Numbered from the stretch's first letter, positions 44,578 to 55,780 are shown. The stretch: DNA of 64,000 nucleotides from Merluccius polli (GCA_030340625.1 JAOPHQ010005728.1:1-64000); one strand, 5' to 3'. Translations and numbers: made by a program. The notes: a model not told the origin generated them from the letters alone.

Positions 44578-44997
44578 TAAATATCGTCATCCTATCGATA
44601 TCTAGGTTAATAAAATCTAGAAAAGCATGAGCCATTAAACAATGTACATTATCAGCATACTATACTTGTTATAAAGAAAAAGTATATATAATACATTGAA
44701 ACAATGTTAAACTAAGATAATACGATGGTTACCATACAAATACATTAGTGGTTTTCTTTTGTTGCTTGTGCGGCGTTCGCCACCATCTTGCCGGTGATTC
44801 CCAAGGCATTCTGAGAGATTTCTCAGAATGAGTTTTGAGTTTGAACCTCTGGCCATGTCGCCCTAGCACTTGGCCCTACCCCTCTGTCCCAACAAAAATC
44901 GGGACACCCTACCCCTATGTGTGAACGTGCAAATCGGAGGGATAGGGCTAAGCGGGAGGGGCAAGGGGTGAATTGGGATTGGGCCAAAGTGTCTTAC
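44574..44997. other. pik3c2a intron sequence, unassigned
   Basis: Contains an inverted pair around TCTGAGAGATTTCTCAGA near 44810. Nothing else recognised. Confidence 0.5.
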
Positions 44998-45095
44998 TTG
45001 GCAACATCTTTGCAGAAGGCCACAGCCTCCAGGTTCTGGGCATCTGGTTCCTGTAGTCCAGGGTGCTTCTCCATTCCTCTGGCTCGGACTTTCTC
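44998..45095 (-). CDS. pik3c2a: pik3c2a exon upstream of the Ras-binding region
   Basis: A 98-nt internal exon. The acceptor is TTCTGTAG; the donor is GCCAA followed by GTAAGA. It encodes 32 codons and 2 nt: EKVRARGMEKHPGLQEPDAQ then NLEAVAFCKDVA. It joins the exon at 40262-40422 to give AFCKDVAKLRSHF, and the splice phases agree. The preceding 5' exons, with the clathrin-binding N-terminus, lie at higher coordinates; none is recognised in this window. Confidence 0.85.
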
Positions 45096-45162
45096 CTACA
45101 GAAGGACACATCCACATTAAAGAGTAAGTCAGGCAACTGATTAGATCTTTCCCTTCCCTGAG
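45096..45162. promoter_or_regulatory. Polypyrimidine/acceptor region of the pik3c2a exon
   Basis: On the minus strand TGTGTCCTTCTGTAG precedes the exon at 45095. Confidence 0.5.
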
Positions 45163-45560
45163 ATTAGATTAGATTAGATTAGATTAGATTCAACTTTATT
45201 GTCATTACACATGTATAAATACAGGGCAACGAAATGCAGTTTAGTGTCTAATCAGAAGTGCAAAGAGCAGCAAGTGCAATAAATAAATAAATACGTACAG
45301 TATGTGCAAAAATACGTATATACAGTGTGAGCAATATATAGTAGAGCAAGTGCAATAAAATAAATACGTACAGTATGCAAAAATACGTATATACAGTGTG
45401 AGCAATATATAGGAGAGCAATATAAACCATATGAACAGTACTATATGTACAATATACAGGAGGGCAGTATAAAAAGTATAAACAGTATAAACAGTGTGAA
45501 CCTTATAGAGCATAAAACAGTAGCCTATAGTGCAGTATAAGGAGATCTAACCCTATTTAG
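45163..45560 (-). mobile_element. LINE/SINE 3' end with (TCTAA)n tail
   Basis: (GATTA)5-6 at 45163-45190 followed by CAACTTTATTGTCATTACAC. Inverted, this is an AATAAAGTTG end with a short tandem tail, typical of a fish retroposon. A 79-bp unit (GTGCAATAAATA...TACGTACAGTATG...GTGAGCAATATATAG) is tandemly duplicated at 45270-45425. Confidence 0.6.
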
Positions 45561-45748
45561 TCATTTAGCAGTCACTGGTGAGCTGTCACTCTCTACATTC
45601 TCTGTCATTAGAATCGCAGAGTGGGTGTGTATGCCCAATATTGAGGTCCAGGCTGATCACTGTGTGTTTAGTCAGAGAAGGAGGGAATGGACCTGTCTGG
45701 CAATTTAAACCATGTACACATTTATGTGCAAATACATTAATTAATTTC
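45561..45748. other. Unassigned spacer
   Basis: No recognised feature. Confidence 0.5.
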
Positions 45749-46378
45749 ATATGTTATAGGGCTGTCACTTTTTCGTTATTGTATTAAGTTCTCAGCCCGT
45801 CTAAAATCACATTCTTTCAGCAATCGAATGATAACTTTTTAAACAGGTGTATTCAGAATAATCAGAATAGTAGAATGAATGCTCACTTCTACCTTGCTCT
45901 CAATAAAAAGTTTAAAAAACACATTTGTACTGCACTTTTAATTCATAGTGAAACTAAAGTCTGAAAATGCTACAGTATTAATAACATAGAACACACAACA
46001 TAAAGAAAATAGTAAGAGTTAAGATGAAAAAGCCTTTCTGAATAGGAAATGTCAAATCACAAACAGGAGAAGAAACACATCTCTATCAATGTGACCACAC
46101 ACCGCTTCTCAGATACTTTGGTGTCGTGATCGTCTGCTCAGGATGGCCTAGTGTCCTCCATTTTTGTAGCAAAATGCAAACAAAATAACTTTACTAGCTC
46201 AATCTATAGGTCAAGAGTCAATAGGGCATGCAATAGGTCAAGCTGAAAGTGATGTTTTAGAGTGCCCTCAGCTGAATCACAAGGCAAACTTGCGCTCATA
46301 GACTGTACATTTTGAAATCCAACAGATCATTACATTCAAATGAATTTTCGAATAGAAAGTGACAGCCCTAATATGTAA
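45749..46378. mobile_element. hAT nonautonomous element with 8-bp duplication (45757-46370)
   Basis: The ends TAGGGCTGTCACTTTTTCG and CGAATAGAAAGTGACAGCC(CTA) are flanked by ATATGTTA and ATATGTAA (7 of 8). A half copy with a TAGGGCTGTAACTTTTTCC start lies at 43550. No transposase. Confidence 0.9.
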
Positions 46379-46414
46379 CGTTACTGTTTTTTCTTAACCC
46401 ATTCATTAATTGAG

Positions 46415-46600
46415 ATGTATTAAGAGCTGTTCCGCCATTTCCTCAATTATGATGAACAGTCACTGATGGCTTTGTTACCGAGTGTCGCTGCCGGTCTGAA
46501 TGACATCTTGCTCAAGGATGCCTAGACATGCCTGCAGACATTAGGGATCGAACCGTGCAGACCAACACCCTAACCCCTACACTATCCAGCCTCCTTGCCA
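46415..46600 (-). mobile_element. tRNA-derived SINE
   Basis: On the minus strand: GGATAGTGTAGGGGTTAGGG (A-box region), GGTTCGATCCC (B box, exact), then a body with CATCCTTGAGCAAGATG, the conserved word of fish V-/core-type SINEs. Spacing of A to B boxes is about 35 nt, normal for a tRNA head. It lies directly beside a CA run. Confidence 0.7.
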
Positions 46601-46602
46601 TT

Positions 46603-46648
<46 letters not shown>
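46603..46648. repeat. (CA)n microsatellite
   Basis: About 22 CA units next to the SINE head. Confidence 0.95.
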
Positions 46649-46650
<2 letters not shown>

Positions 46651-46927
46651 ACTGGCAGCAGCAACCCCCCCCCTTTTCTTTTCATTCTACAGAGTCTGAG
46701 TCAGGCTGCTCCTGCACTTCCTTTAGCACAGGAAGAGAGGGGTGATGGTAGAGAGTCCCTTAACTCTTCCCGTATCAGCCTTCTAGCCTTCAAACAAATA
46801 CATAAAAAACTGCTCCGTCAATGCTTGGAATGTTAGGGCTGTGACATCATCCCCTACTGGCAGGTAGGGAAGCGGAGAGAGACAGTAGAATACCAGGATG
46901 AATAATTCATTATTGACTCTGGAATGC
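46649..46927. other. Unassigned
   Basis: No supported gene; short frames only. Confidence 0.5.
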
Positions 46928-47281
46928 CTCTGTATTAGAGGTGCGCGGATGGGCTATTATTGTATCCGCAACCGCATCACAAAACTCATCATCCGTCCGC
47001 CATCCATCCGCACCAACGTTTTTTGACCAATTTCAAAACCGCACCCGCCCGCCATCCGCGGGCGCTGCTGACGCGAGAAAAAAAAGTGTGCTCGTTTTTA
47101 TCGGATGCAAGTAACAATATTTAACAATGTAACTTATATATATATTTTCATTTGATTGGTTCAACCGCCACCCGCCCGAATTTAATTAAAATATTATTTT
47201 TCGTAAGGTCATCCGCCCGATCCGCGGTTTAACCGCGGAGTCCGCGGCTGTAACCGCCATCCGCGCACCTCTACTCTGTAT
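46928..47281. mobile_element. hAT MITE with perfect 8-bp duplication (46936-47273)
   Basis: The ends TAGAGGTGCGCGGATGG and CCATCCGCGCACCTCTA are 17-bp inverted repeats flanked by CTCTGTAT at 46928-46935 and 47274-47281. The interior is full of CCGCCATCCGC-type words. Confidence 0.95.
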
Positions 47282-48030
47282 GGCTTCTGTCACAGACATG
47301 TGGGAGACTTCAAAGCCAGAGCATGCAACTATGACTAGCAATTATAACAAACTAACTATTTCACCACCACTTGTTGTCAAACCAATAAGTCATGGCTAAA
47401 AATATGAGGGCCCTTTTACTAGGGATGCACCGACTTATCGGACGTACATCGGTAATTCGCGTTGACTGCCAACGGCCTATTGTGAATTAACATGACATTC
47501 ACCGATGGCAGTCGCTGAAGTTTATCTGTTTTGTCACATACATTTTGCGCTGGCTACATTTTCTGTTGGTTATTTGCCGGTCTGACTTGCCATTTGGGAG
47601 AAGATCCAACAGGTAGTAGGCTACTATAATACCACCTAGAGGTTTGACCCTCAGCCCGAACCCAACACTGCCGATGGAATGTTGGGCTCTGGTCGGGCTT
47701 GGACGTGAAAATGTCGACATTTAAAGGGGCTGCAGACAACTTTTCCTGCCCTAGTGGTTCAAAGTGGTATTATTTTTGTGCCGCTGTCGCAAAGTAAAAC
47801 CAGAACGCTTTCAGTTTCCTCAAAGGCTAGAAACCACAAAAAACACAAGACACGCATTTGTTTGGAAATCTCCATGAAAGAAACAATCAACACTTTAGAA
47901 ATAAGAAAGAAAGAAGCATATTCACTGAGGAGGTAAAGTGAAATTGGCATCATTTTATTTTTGAATAGGCAAAAGCTATTGTAATGATGTGCATTGCAGT
48001 TAATGGGGATAGCTACCGAAACCAAAAGCG
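47282..48030. other. Unassigned, with a hAT-like left end at 47420
   Basis: TAGGGATGCACCGACTTATCG at 47420 is a hAT-type start, but no right end was identified. The rest is unassigned flank of the ISL2EU element. Confidence 0.45.
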
Positions 48031-48132
48031 CTATTCATGGGTTTTAGTCACGTGACTTTTTTTGTCCTGCCGCCATCTTTAGGACCGTGCAGAGCATAGA
48101 GTGCTAGCGCCTTCAACTGGTTCGAGTGGGAA

Positions 48133-49147
48133 ATGGCTAGCCAAACTCATCTCTCCACGGAGGAAAAGCAGCGTTACATGACAAAAACAAGTATTTTAGG
48201 ATTGGATCCATATGTACTGCCAAATGGCATACTAACCCCGCTTTTGTCCGCTGAACATTTGCCAAACATTTGTTTTGGCGACATTTTCATTTACCTAATA
48301 CACAACCCGTCGCCATACAGCAGGGAGTCTTTGAAGGCATTCAAAAGCACTGAGGCATACCTTTATTTTCAATCAGGATGGGTACACGACCCGCGGATTT
48401 CATCTGAAGATTAAGAAAATGTTTGTAATCATAGGAAAGATAAGATAAGTGTTTACTTACTATGCTATTATTACTATGCTATTAAGTTGCCTGCTTTTAA
48501 CTGACCTAGCCAGCCAGGCTAAGTCAAAGCTATAAGCTAGGCTAATAATTAACATTTGCCAATGGTATCACGTATTAACTGGTCTTATCTGTTAATTTAA
48601 ACATAGTAATGTAGAAAATATCTAGCAGTCTTAAATAATGTTATATGTTGAATCATAGGTTATCATGTAATCTGGCTAGCAGCTATATCTCTAAATTTGT
48701 CATTTGCAATTTGTGTTTCAAACTTAAGGTCAAGCATTCTCAAAACCATTCTGTGACCCCAACCCATCCCTGGATCACAGTGCAAGAGGACGGTACAGTA
48801 CTCATGGCTCATTGCACCTGTAAGGCAGGCCTAGGAGAGGTCTGCTCTCATGCAGCAGCTCTTCTCTACGCTGTGTTGGCTGCTGCTGAAAAAAAAAGGA
48901 CAGGCTTGCACCGAGAAGCCCTGTGCTTGGGCTGACACAAGTATGAAGGGGGTCCCATATGAAGAGCTTCGTACCATCAGTTTCTCTCATAAACAAGAGC
49001 CCTGTCATGTGAAAGGATCTAGTTTTCCTGATATCAGACCATCAGATGAAGAGTGCCAGGCATTCTTTGAGGCGTTTCATATCAGTGAAATGCATGAGTT
49101 CAAACCAAAGAAGAGTGCCATCCCCTCTGTCATTGAGGGCCACACAG
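48133..49147 (+). pseudogene. ISL2EU accessory protein, N-terminus and SWIM zinc finger
   Basis: First part (48133-48414): MASQTHLSTEEKQRYMTKTS, then GLDPYVLP and a W-V-H-D-P block. After an intron-like gap an exon starts at 48729 behind AACTTAAG and reads HPWITVQEDGTV and CTCKAGLGEVCSHAA. The latter is a SWIM finger (C-x-C...C-x-H, 48813-48851). An A-run near 48890 shifts the frame, then the text continues with CTEKPCAW and IRPSDEECQAFF up to a donor CACAG/GTAAGA at 49147. A possible next exon follows TTTTTCCCAG at 49438 (VIVEETREQSDQ). SWIM fingers bind DNA or protein. Confidence 0.75.
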
Positions 49148-49649
49148 GTAAGATGGGCTACATGCCTTGATAAACACAGCATGTTCAAAATGCTATTCTG
49201 TCTCACTTTTGTGCCTTGTATACATAACACTACAACTCCTCTTAGTTATGACAACAGGAAACGATGATTAATAGTTTTTTGTACAGGTTTAGGCCTAATA
49301 TGAGCTTAGCTTCTGTACACTGTAATATAATATAGATATAAATTATCTCTCTCTCTCTCTCTCTCTGTGAAATAAATGATAAGCCTTTGCATTTTGAAAC
49401 AAGTCCTATGTATGATTTTCACTAACATTTTTCCCAGTGTGATAGTTGAGGAGACCAGGGAGCAAAGTGATCAAAATAATTTGCTATCCTCATGCATCTC
49501 GTTTCTCCACTGAGACAACAAGGTACCTTGAGGATGTCAAGCCAGACAACCATACATAAGACGAATTGGTGTAGTTTGCTTGCGCCTAAGCTTGTATTAA
49601 ATAGTGTTTTCAAGTTTGCAAAGCCTTTGTTTAGAAGCCAGTATATATG

Positions 49650-49691
<42 letters not shown>
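49148..49691 (+). other. Broken continuation of the accessory gene, and microsatellites
   Basis: Intron-like sequence with a (CT)n run at 49348-49368, then the possible exon from 49438, degraded past about 49480. A CA run (49660-49688) precedes the Incomer copy. Confidence 0.4.
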
Positions 49692-49693
<2 letters not shown>

Positions 49694-50784
49694 CACTCAC
49701 CGGCCACTTTATTAGGTACACCTTGCTAGTACCGGGTTGGACCCCCTTTTGCCTTCAGAACTGCCTTAATCCTTCGTGGCACAGATTCAACAAGGTACTG
49801 GAAACATTCCTCAGAGAGTTTGGTCCATATTGACATGATAGCATCACGCAGTTGCTGCAGATTTGTCGGCTGCACATCCATGATGCGAATCTCCCGTTCC
49901 ACCACATCCCAAAGGTGCTCTATTGGATTGAGATCTGGTGACTGTGGAGGCCATTTGAGTACAGTGAACTCATTGTCATGTTCAAGAAACCAGTCTGAGA
50001 TGATTTGCGCTTTATGACATGGCGCGTTATCCTGCTGGAAGTAGCCATCAGAAGATGGGTACACTGTGGTCATGAAGGGATGGACATGGTCAGCAACAAT
50101 ACTCAGGTAGTCTGTGGCTTTGACACGATGCTCAATTGGTACTAATAAGCCCAGTGTGCCAGGAAAATATCCCCCACACCATTACACCACCACCACCAGC
50201 CTGAACCGTTGATACAAGGCAGGATGGATCCATGCTTTCATGTTGTTGACGCCAAATTCTGACCCTACCATCCGAATGTCGCAGCAGAAATCGAGACTCA
50301 TCAGACCAGGCAACGTTTTTCCAATCTTCGATTGTCCAATTTTGGTGAGCCTGTGCGAATTGTAGCCTCAGTTTCCTGTTCTTAGCTGACAGCAGTGGCA
50401 CCCGGTGTGGTCTTCTGCTGCTGTAGCCCATCCGCCTCAAGGTTCGACGTGTTGTGCGTTCAGAGATGCTCTTCTGCATACCTCTGTTGTAACGAGTGGT
50501 TATTTGAGTTACAGTTGCCTTTCTATCAGCTCGAACCAGTCTGGCCATTCTCCTCTGACCTCTAGCATCAACAAGGCATTTGCGCCCACAGAACTGCCGC
50601 TCACTGGATATTTTCTCTTTTTCGGACCATTCTCTGTAAACCCTAGAGATGGTTGTGCGTGAAAATCCCAGTAGATCAGCAGTCTCTGAAATACTCAGAC
50701 CAGCCCGTCTGGCACCAACAACCATGCCACGTTCAAAGTCACTTGAATCACCTTTCTTCCCCATTCTGATGCTCGGTTTGAGTG
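49692..50784 (-). mobile_element. Incomer copy 2, inverted and 5'-deleted
   Basis: The 3' end is intact (CACTCACCGGCCACTTTATT at 49694 after TA), but about 145 bp of the 5' end is missing: the sequence jumps from GCTCGGTTT to GAGTG at 50780. It abuts copy 3 across a 12-bp TA-rich spacer. Confidence 0.92.
49726..50763 (-). pseudogene. Incomer transposase, frameshifted copy
   Basis: Same 346-codon gene as at 19538-20578, starting at ATG 50763, but TT is lost near 50148 in the stretch coding S-W-H-T-L-G, giving a frameshift between the first and second catalytic Asp. Other changes are few (for example L7S), so it is a young copy. Confidence 0.92.
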
Positions 50785-50794
50785 TATATGTATA

Positions 50795-52012
50795 TACACT
50801 CACCGGCCACTTTATTAGGTACACCTGTCCAACTGCTCGTTAACGCAAATTTCTAATCAGCCAATCACATGGCAGCAACTCAATGCATTTAGGCATGTAG
50901 ACATGGTCAGGACGATCTGCTGCAGTTCAAACCGAGCATCAGAATGGGGAAGAAAGGTGATTTAAGTGACTTTGAACGTGGCATGGTTGTTGGTGCCAGA
51001 CGGGCTGGTCTGAGTATTTCAGAGACTGCTGATCTACTGGGATTTTCACGCACAACCATCTCTAGGGTTTACAGAGAATGGTCCGAAAAAGAGAAAATAT
51101 CCAGTGAGCGGCAGTTCTGTGGGCGCAAATGCCTTGTTGATGCTAGAGGTCAGAGGAGAATGGCCAGACTGGCTCGAGCTGATAGAAAGGCAACTAACTC
51201 AAATAACCACTCGTTACAACAGAGGTATGCAGAAGAGCATCTCTGAACGCACAACACGTCGAACCTTGAGGCGGATGGGCTACAGCAGCAGAAGACCACA
51301 CCGGGTGCCACTCCTGTCAGCTAAGAACAGGAAACTGAGGCTACAATTCGCACAGGCTCACCAAAATTGGACAATCGAAGATTGGAAAAACGTTGCCTGG
51401 TCTGATGAGTCTCGATTTCTGCTGCGACATTCGGATGGTAGGGTCAGAATTTGGCGTCAACAACATGAAAGCATGGATCCATCCTGCCTTGTATAAACGG
51501 TTCAGGCTGGTGGTGGTGGTGTAATGGTGTGGGGGATATTTTCCTGGCACACTTTGGGCTTATTAGTACCAATTGAGCATCGTGTCAAAGCCACAGACTA
51601 CCTGAGTATTGTTGCTGACCATGTCCATCCCTTTATGACCACAGTGTACCCATCTTCTGGTGGCTACTTCCAGCAGGATAACGCGCCATGTCATAAAGCG
51701 CGAATCATCTCAGACTGGTTTCTTGAACATGACAATGAGTTCACTGTACTCAAATGGCCTCCACAGTCACCAGATCTCAATCCAATAGAGCACCTTTGGG
51801 ATGTGGTGGAACGGGAGATTCACATCATGGATGTGCAGCCGACAAATCTGCAGCAACTGCGTGATGCTATCATGTCAATATGGACCAAACTCTCTGAGGA
51901 ATGTTTCCAGTACCTTGTTGAATCTGTGCCACGAAGGATTAAGGCAGTTCTGAAGGCAAAAGGGGGTCCAACCCGGGTACTAGCAAGGTGTACCTAATAA
52001 AGTGGCCGGTGA

Positions 52013-52017
<5 letters not shown>
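50795..52017 (+). mobile_element. Incomer copy 3, full length
   Basis: Both ends are present (50797-52015) with TA on each side. It sits inside a TA/CA microsatellite and is head-to-head with copy 2. Confidence 0.95.
50944..51984 (+). pseudogene. Incomer transposase, frameshift plus nonsense
   Basis: GT is missing at about 51195 (coding A-T-V-T-Q in the intact copy), shifting the frame after residue 84, and C-to-A makes TAA at 51494-51496 within L-V-S-T. An extra G near 51976 alters the last residues. The triad codons remain, but no intact enzyme can be made. Confidence 0.92.
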
Positions 52018-52074
<57 letters not shown>

Positions 52075-52082
52075 ATATATAC

Positions 52083-52118
<36 letters not shown>
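52018..52118. repeat. (TA)n/(CATA)n microsatellite
   Basis: A long TA run with CATA interruptions between Incomer copy 3 and the next hAT. Confidence 0.95.
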
Positions 52119-52121
<3 letters not shown>

Positions 52122-53520
52122 GGCTGCACGATATATCGCAAATCTATCGTCATCGCGAAATCAACGCTCGCGATGTACATACCGCAAAGATTTCTTAATT
52201 TGCGATTAAATTAAGCCTACATTTTTAGCGCATTCACACACAATGACATTATATTTGACCAATCCGATGCCGTCATGCTGCCCGATAAGCCCGCCCCCCA
52301 CCAGTTTAAGCACATGGTGTTTAAGTTGTTGAGGGAGCGTTGTCGTGTTTGTTTGACCAGGTGTATTTTAGTTTAACTAAATTGTTGCACATGTTTACTT
52401 GTGCTAGCCTTTTTGGCCAATAATAAGTGTTATTACTCAGGCCAACACAGTTAAAGTCTATATTTTTTCATACTATGACACATTTACGTTTGTTTATGAA
52501 AGTCCGCCTTTATTACGCAACTGCAGCGCATTTGGAAATGTCAACAAACAGATGAGCGCAACATGCTTATGTCATATTTATAAAATGTATTTTAATCACA
52601 CAGCCGAACCTTTGCAACATGTGAAACAGCCCATTGGCTACCATGCAGAATAAGCTGTTTTAAATTGCACATTTCAAATCGCGCAGACGTCACCGAGTCC
52701 GAACGGGTACCCGTCGGGTACCGTCGGCCGCTGGATACCCGACCCAAGCCCGACGGGACCCGAGGGGTCGGGTCCCGTCGGGCTTGGGTCGGGTATCCAG
52801 CGGCCGTGACGTATGAAACGTTCCGATCGGTGATTCTGTGAGCGATCGCGAGGTCTATTCAAGCATGCCGCTTATCCCAACTAGCTTCACCTGACGTGAC
52901 TTAGCCGCCTATTTATCCTGGCTTGGCAATCGTGCAACCGAATAAGCCAGGATACCGCCAAGCAGAATAGTCCAAGCCGCGCTTACTCAATTATCCTGGA
53001 TTTATGTATCCTAGTTTTGTGCAATACCCCCCCCCCCCCCCCCCCCAGGTGTATTTTAGTTTAACTACATTGTTGCACATGTTTCCTTGTGCTAGCCTTT
53101 TTGGCCAATAACTCACCATAATGGTGTATTTTTGTTTTTATTATTGTTATTTGATGTTGTTTTTCATGGCATCATGTATGCCTCAGAACCCATTCTGCAA
53201 CACCTTCTTAGCTCAACAAATTAGTGGTCAGAAAAAAATGTTTATTATTTAAATTTATTATGAATGCTTTAAGCAGTTTTATTGTTTTTATTTATTTCAT
53301 CTTAATTTTGTTGACCATATAAGAAAATGTTTCAAGTGGGCAATTTTCCCAATAAAAGTTATGTTGCATTGCATGCATACGATGCATTTCTTTTTTTAAT
53401 AGTCTAGCAGCAAGTAGAATGAAGAAAAACATTAAATATTGAAATATCGCAAGTTATATCGTCATCGCAGTACTCAACAATGTTATCGCATATCGCATAT
53501 TTTCCCAATATCGTGCAGCC

Positions 53521-53523
<3 letters not shown>
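52119..53523. mobile_element. hAT nonautonomous element (52119-53523) in a TA run
   Basis: The ends TAGGGCTGCACGATATATCG and ATATCGTGCAGCCCTA are clear inverted repeats. Both flanks are ATATATAT, so the duplication is uninformative. A 65-bp block (GTGTATTTTAGTTTAACTA onwards) is directly repeated at 52362-52425 and 53049-53110. A 19-C run lies at 53028-53046. No transposase. Confidence 0.88.
52725..52806. repeat. Perfect 39-bp-arm hairpin with GGGG loop
   Basis: The arm starts CGGCCGCTGGATACCCGACC (52725-52763), and 52768-52806 is its exact inverse; loop GGGG. It is G/C-rich and sits inside the hAT. Confidence 0.97.
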
Positions 53524-53561
<38 letters not shown>

Positions 53562-53562
<1 letters not shown>

Positions 53563-54045
53563 GTGCAGCAGATTAATGGCATATTTCAAGAGAATCGTTC
53601 ACTTTGGTATACAAGCATGAAATTTGGCACAGATACTCTAAGGGTCACTTTTTGGGAAAAGGGCGTTGGCCACCCAAAAATTCAACATAGCAGCCATTTT
53701 TTCAAGATGGCCACTATTTCTGTCAAATGCTCATTATGTCAATCGTTCAAACAGTGATCCAAGCATAAAATTGTATACAAATACTCTCTAAAGGACATGT
53801 TAATGGAAAAAGATGCTTGTCCCTCAACAATTCAAGATGGCTGCCATTTTTCAAGATGGCCGCCATTTCTCTTGAATCCTTACATCAATTTTTCAAATGG
53901 TCAGCAAATTTGGTACAAATATTATTAAAGGAACATTCTCATGGAAAAAGGTGTGTGCCACTCAAAAATTCAAGATGGCAACCATTTTCAAGATGGCCCC
54001 CATTTCTGTCAGCTCAATTTAATGTGTTAAGGAAGGTTCTGTTTA
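53562..54045. repeat. Tandem repeat of AAGATGGCCGCC type, about three units
   Basis: Three diverged units of about 125-165 bp, each with AAATTTGG-type, ATGGAAAAAG-type and TTCAAGATGGC(C/T)(G/A)CCATTT words. Related to the fragments at 11.6 and 19.1 kb. Confidence 0.7.
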
Positions 54046-54056
54046 ATAGAGTGAAC

Positions 54057-54311
54057 GTCATTACTAGTGATGGGCCGATAACGGCGTTATCGGCTGCGAT
54101 AACGCGAGATTTTTATTGGCGATAATATTTGTATCGCTGATATTAACGCGAACCGAAATCCTCCGGTAGCAGGTAATATAAGTCATTATTTAGGTAATAT
54201 AAGTCATTATTTAGGTAGCAAACACATATTATGGACACCTTCGACATCATTCAAAGGAGCCACGTTAATCTAGATTAAATATTTTAATCTATGCCCATCT
54301 CTAGTCATTAC
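54057..54311. mobile_element. hAT MITE with perfect 8-bp duplication (54065-54303)
   Basis: The ends TAGTGATGGGC and GCCCATCTCTA are flanked by GTCATTAC at 54057-54064 and 54304-54311. It shares GCTGCGATAACGCGAGA and AATCTAGATTAA with the element at 6106-6833. A 24-bp tandem duplication (AATATAAGTCATTATTTAGG) lies at about 54174-54222. Confidence 0.95.
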
Positions 54312-54741
54312 ACAACCAGGTGACTTCACTGCTGTAGAACTCAGCATGGGGTTCAGTGTCAGCTGATCTAGTTTTACTTACACTGTAGTTCTTGACTAGT
54401 AGTAATAGTATAGCTAAGTTTAGTGTCCCAAATGCTGTCTAACAGCCCCTCATCAATTAGCTAGTAATAGATGTAGTTAGATAGCCGCACCTGAATTGAC
54501 AGGTTGTGCCAGCGCGGGAGAGCCGAGCCAAGGGTAAGCAGGGCAATACATGACTTGTTCATGTATGCTTACCTGGAAGGTGTACAGATCACACGGGACT
54601 TAAATGGCACTGGATGAATGATCGGGCTAGGTGTAGGTGACCCGAACCTAGTTGTATCCCATACCTGAATGTGTACTATGTCTATGATTGAGGTGGTAAA
54701 AGGATAACCCCTCGGCCTTAATCAGACAACAAACCCCCAAA
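54312..54741. other. Unassigned, 5' of the CXC-type gene
   Basis: No recognised feature; possible leader or intron of the following gene. Confidence 0.4.
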
Positions 54742-55382
54742 ATGGCAAATGAAAATCTCATGTCAGCCAAGAGGCCAACTGATTGGATGAAATGTTGTCT
54801 TTGTCAGACAGACACAAAGGAACCCCTCCAATCACCACCTACCCATCATGTTTCTCAACATGATGGCTATAAAATGATTGCCACCAACTTGCCTGGCAAA
54901 CCTGGGACATTTTCCCTGAGGCCTCTCTCATCTTCAGCAAACTAAGTCAATACCCTCCTGTTCTGACTGATAGTGACCTGGAGATCCTTGAGAAGTTTGT
55001 GGTCCTGCTGTATGATCGATCAAGCACAGCTGTTAGTGTAGATGAGGCTAGACTTGACATGTTTGCCCGAAAGCAGAGGCCATATGAAGCCATTCCTCCA
55101 ACAAGAGCAGCTCTGCTTCAACACACTAAACGTGCTGCATATCAGGCAGGCTGCATTTGGGGTCAAGCAACCCAGTGTCAGCCAGAAGCATAGAGTCCTG
55201 CTGACTGGGGATGGAAAAATCTTGGTGAACAATGGGGGGTCTTCTGGACAGCAAATGCACCAGTTGCACAAAGTTTTGAACAACTAGCCAAGTGTGGCTG
55301 TAAATCAGAGTGCCGTGGAAGATGCAAATGTTTTAGATTGGGTTTCACTTGCACAGAACTGTGCAATTGCAAATGTGAATAA
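54742..55382 (+). pseudogene. CXC cysteine-rich TE-associated protein, one frameshift and one stop
   Basis: The first frame from ATG 54742 reads RPTDWMKCCLCQTDTKEPL, then KMIATNLPG. After a one-base shift near 54900 the text runs WDIFPEASLIFSKL, LEKFVVLLYDRSS, EARLDMFARKQRP, IPPTRAALLQHTKRAAYQAG, an in-frame TAG at 55191-55193, and the cysteine tail AKCGCKSECRGRCKC...CTELCNCKCE to TAA 55380-55382. About 213 codons. The tail matches a tesmin/TSO1-like CXC arrangement and the remnant at 13985-14143. Similar proteins are dispersed in fish and invertebrate genomes; their role is unknown to me. Whether it belongs to the ISL2EU element or inserted separately is open. Confidence 0.6.
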
Positions 55383-55464
55383 AAAAGTAAGTAGCCTTGC
55401 GGTGGGCCGAGAGCCGATTTCCTGATTCTGGACCGTGATGTATACGTACACCTTCCTATACGTA

Positions 55465-55540
<76 letters not shown>

Positions 55541-55582
55541 CATACATACATACGGTACATACATACATACATACATATATAT
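55383..55582. repeat. Compound (AC)n(TA)n(CATA)n microsatellite
   Basis: AC run at 55468-55497, TA run to 55535 and CATA/CATACATA to 55577. Confidence 0.9.
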
Positions 55583-55780
55583 TAGTGTTGGGCATAGATT
55601 AATTTCTTTAATCTAGATTAATCTAACTGTAATCTTGGAATTAATCTAGATTAATCTAGATTGTTGACCGGAGGGGGAGAGGTGCGCGATTGTTGACCGG
55701 AGGGGGAGAGGTGCGCGATTGTTGACCGGAGGGGGAGAGGCGCACGATTGTTGACGGGGGGGGGGGGGGGGGGGGGTCAG
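55583..55780. repeat. hAT fragment joined to G-tract repeat
   Basis: TAGTGTTGGGCATAG and AATCTAGATTAA words (55583-55658) are the inverted right end of the hAT family at 6.1/54.1 kb. It runs directly into three 29-bp units of TTGTTGACCGGAGGGGGAGA and a G run of over 20 nt at 55754-55776. No opposite hAT end follows. Confidence 0.75.

Noticed and set aside
46490..46600. tRNA gene
   Set aside because: A and B boxes are present, but the cloverleaf is incomplete and a SINE body follows; called a SINE.
46680..46860. Further pik3c2a 5' exon on the minus strand
   Set aside because: A short frame with FQALTEQFF exists but lacks convincing splice sites and recognised similarity.
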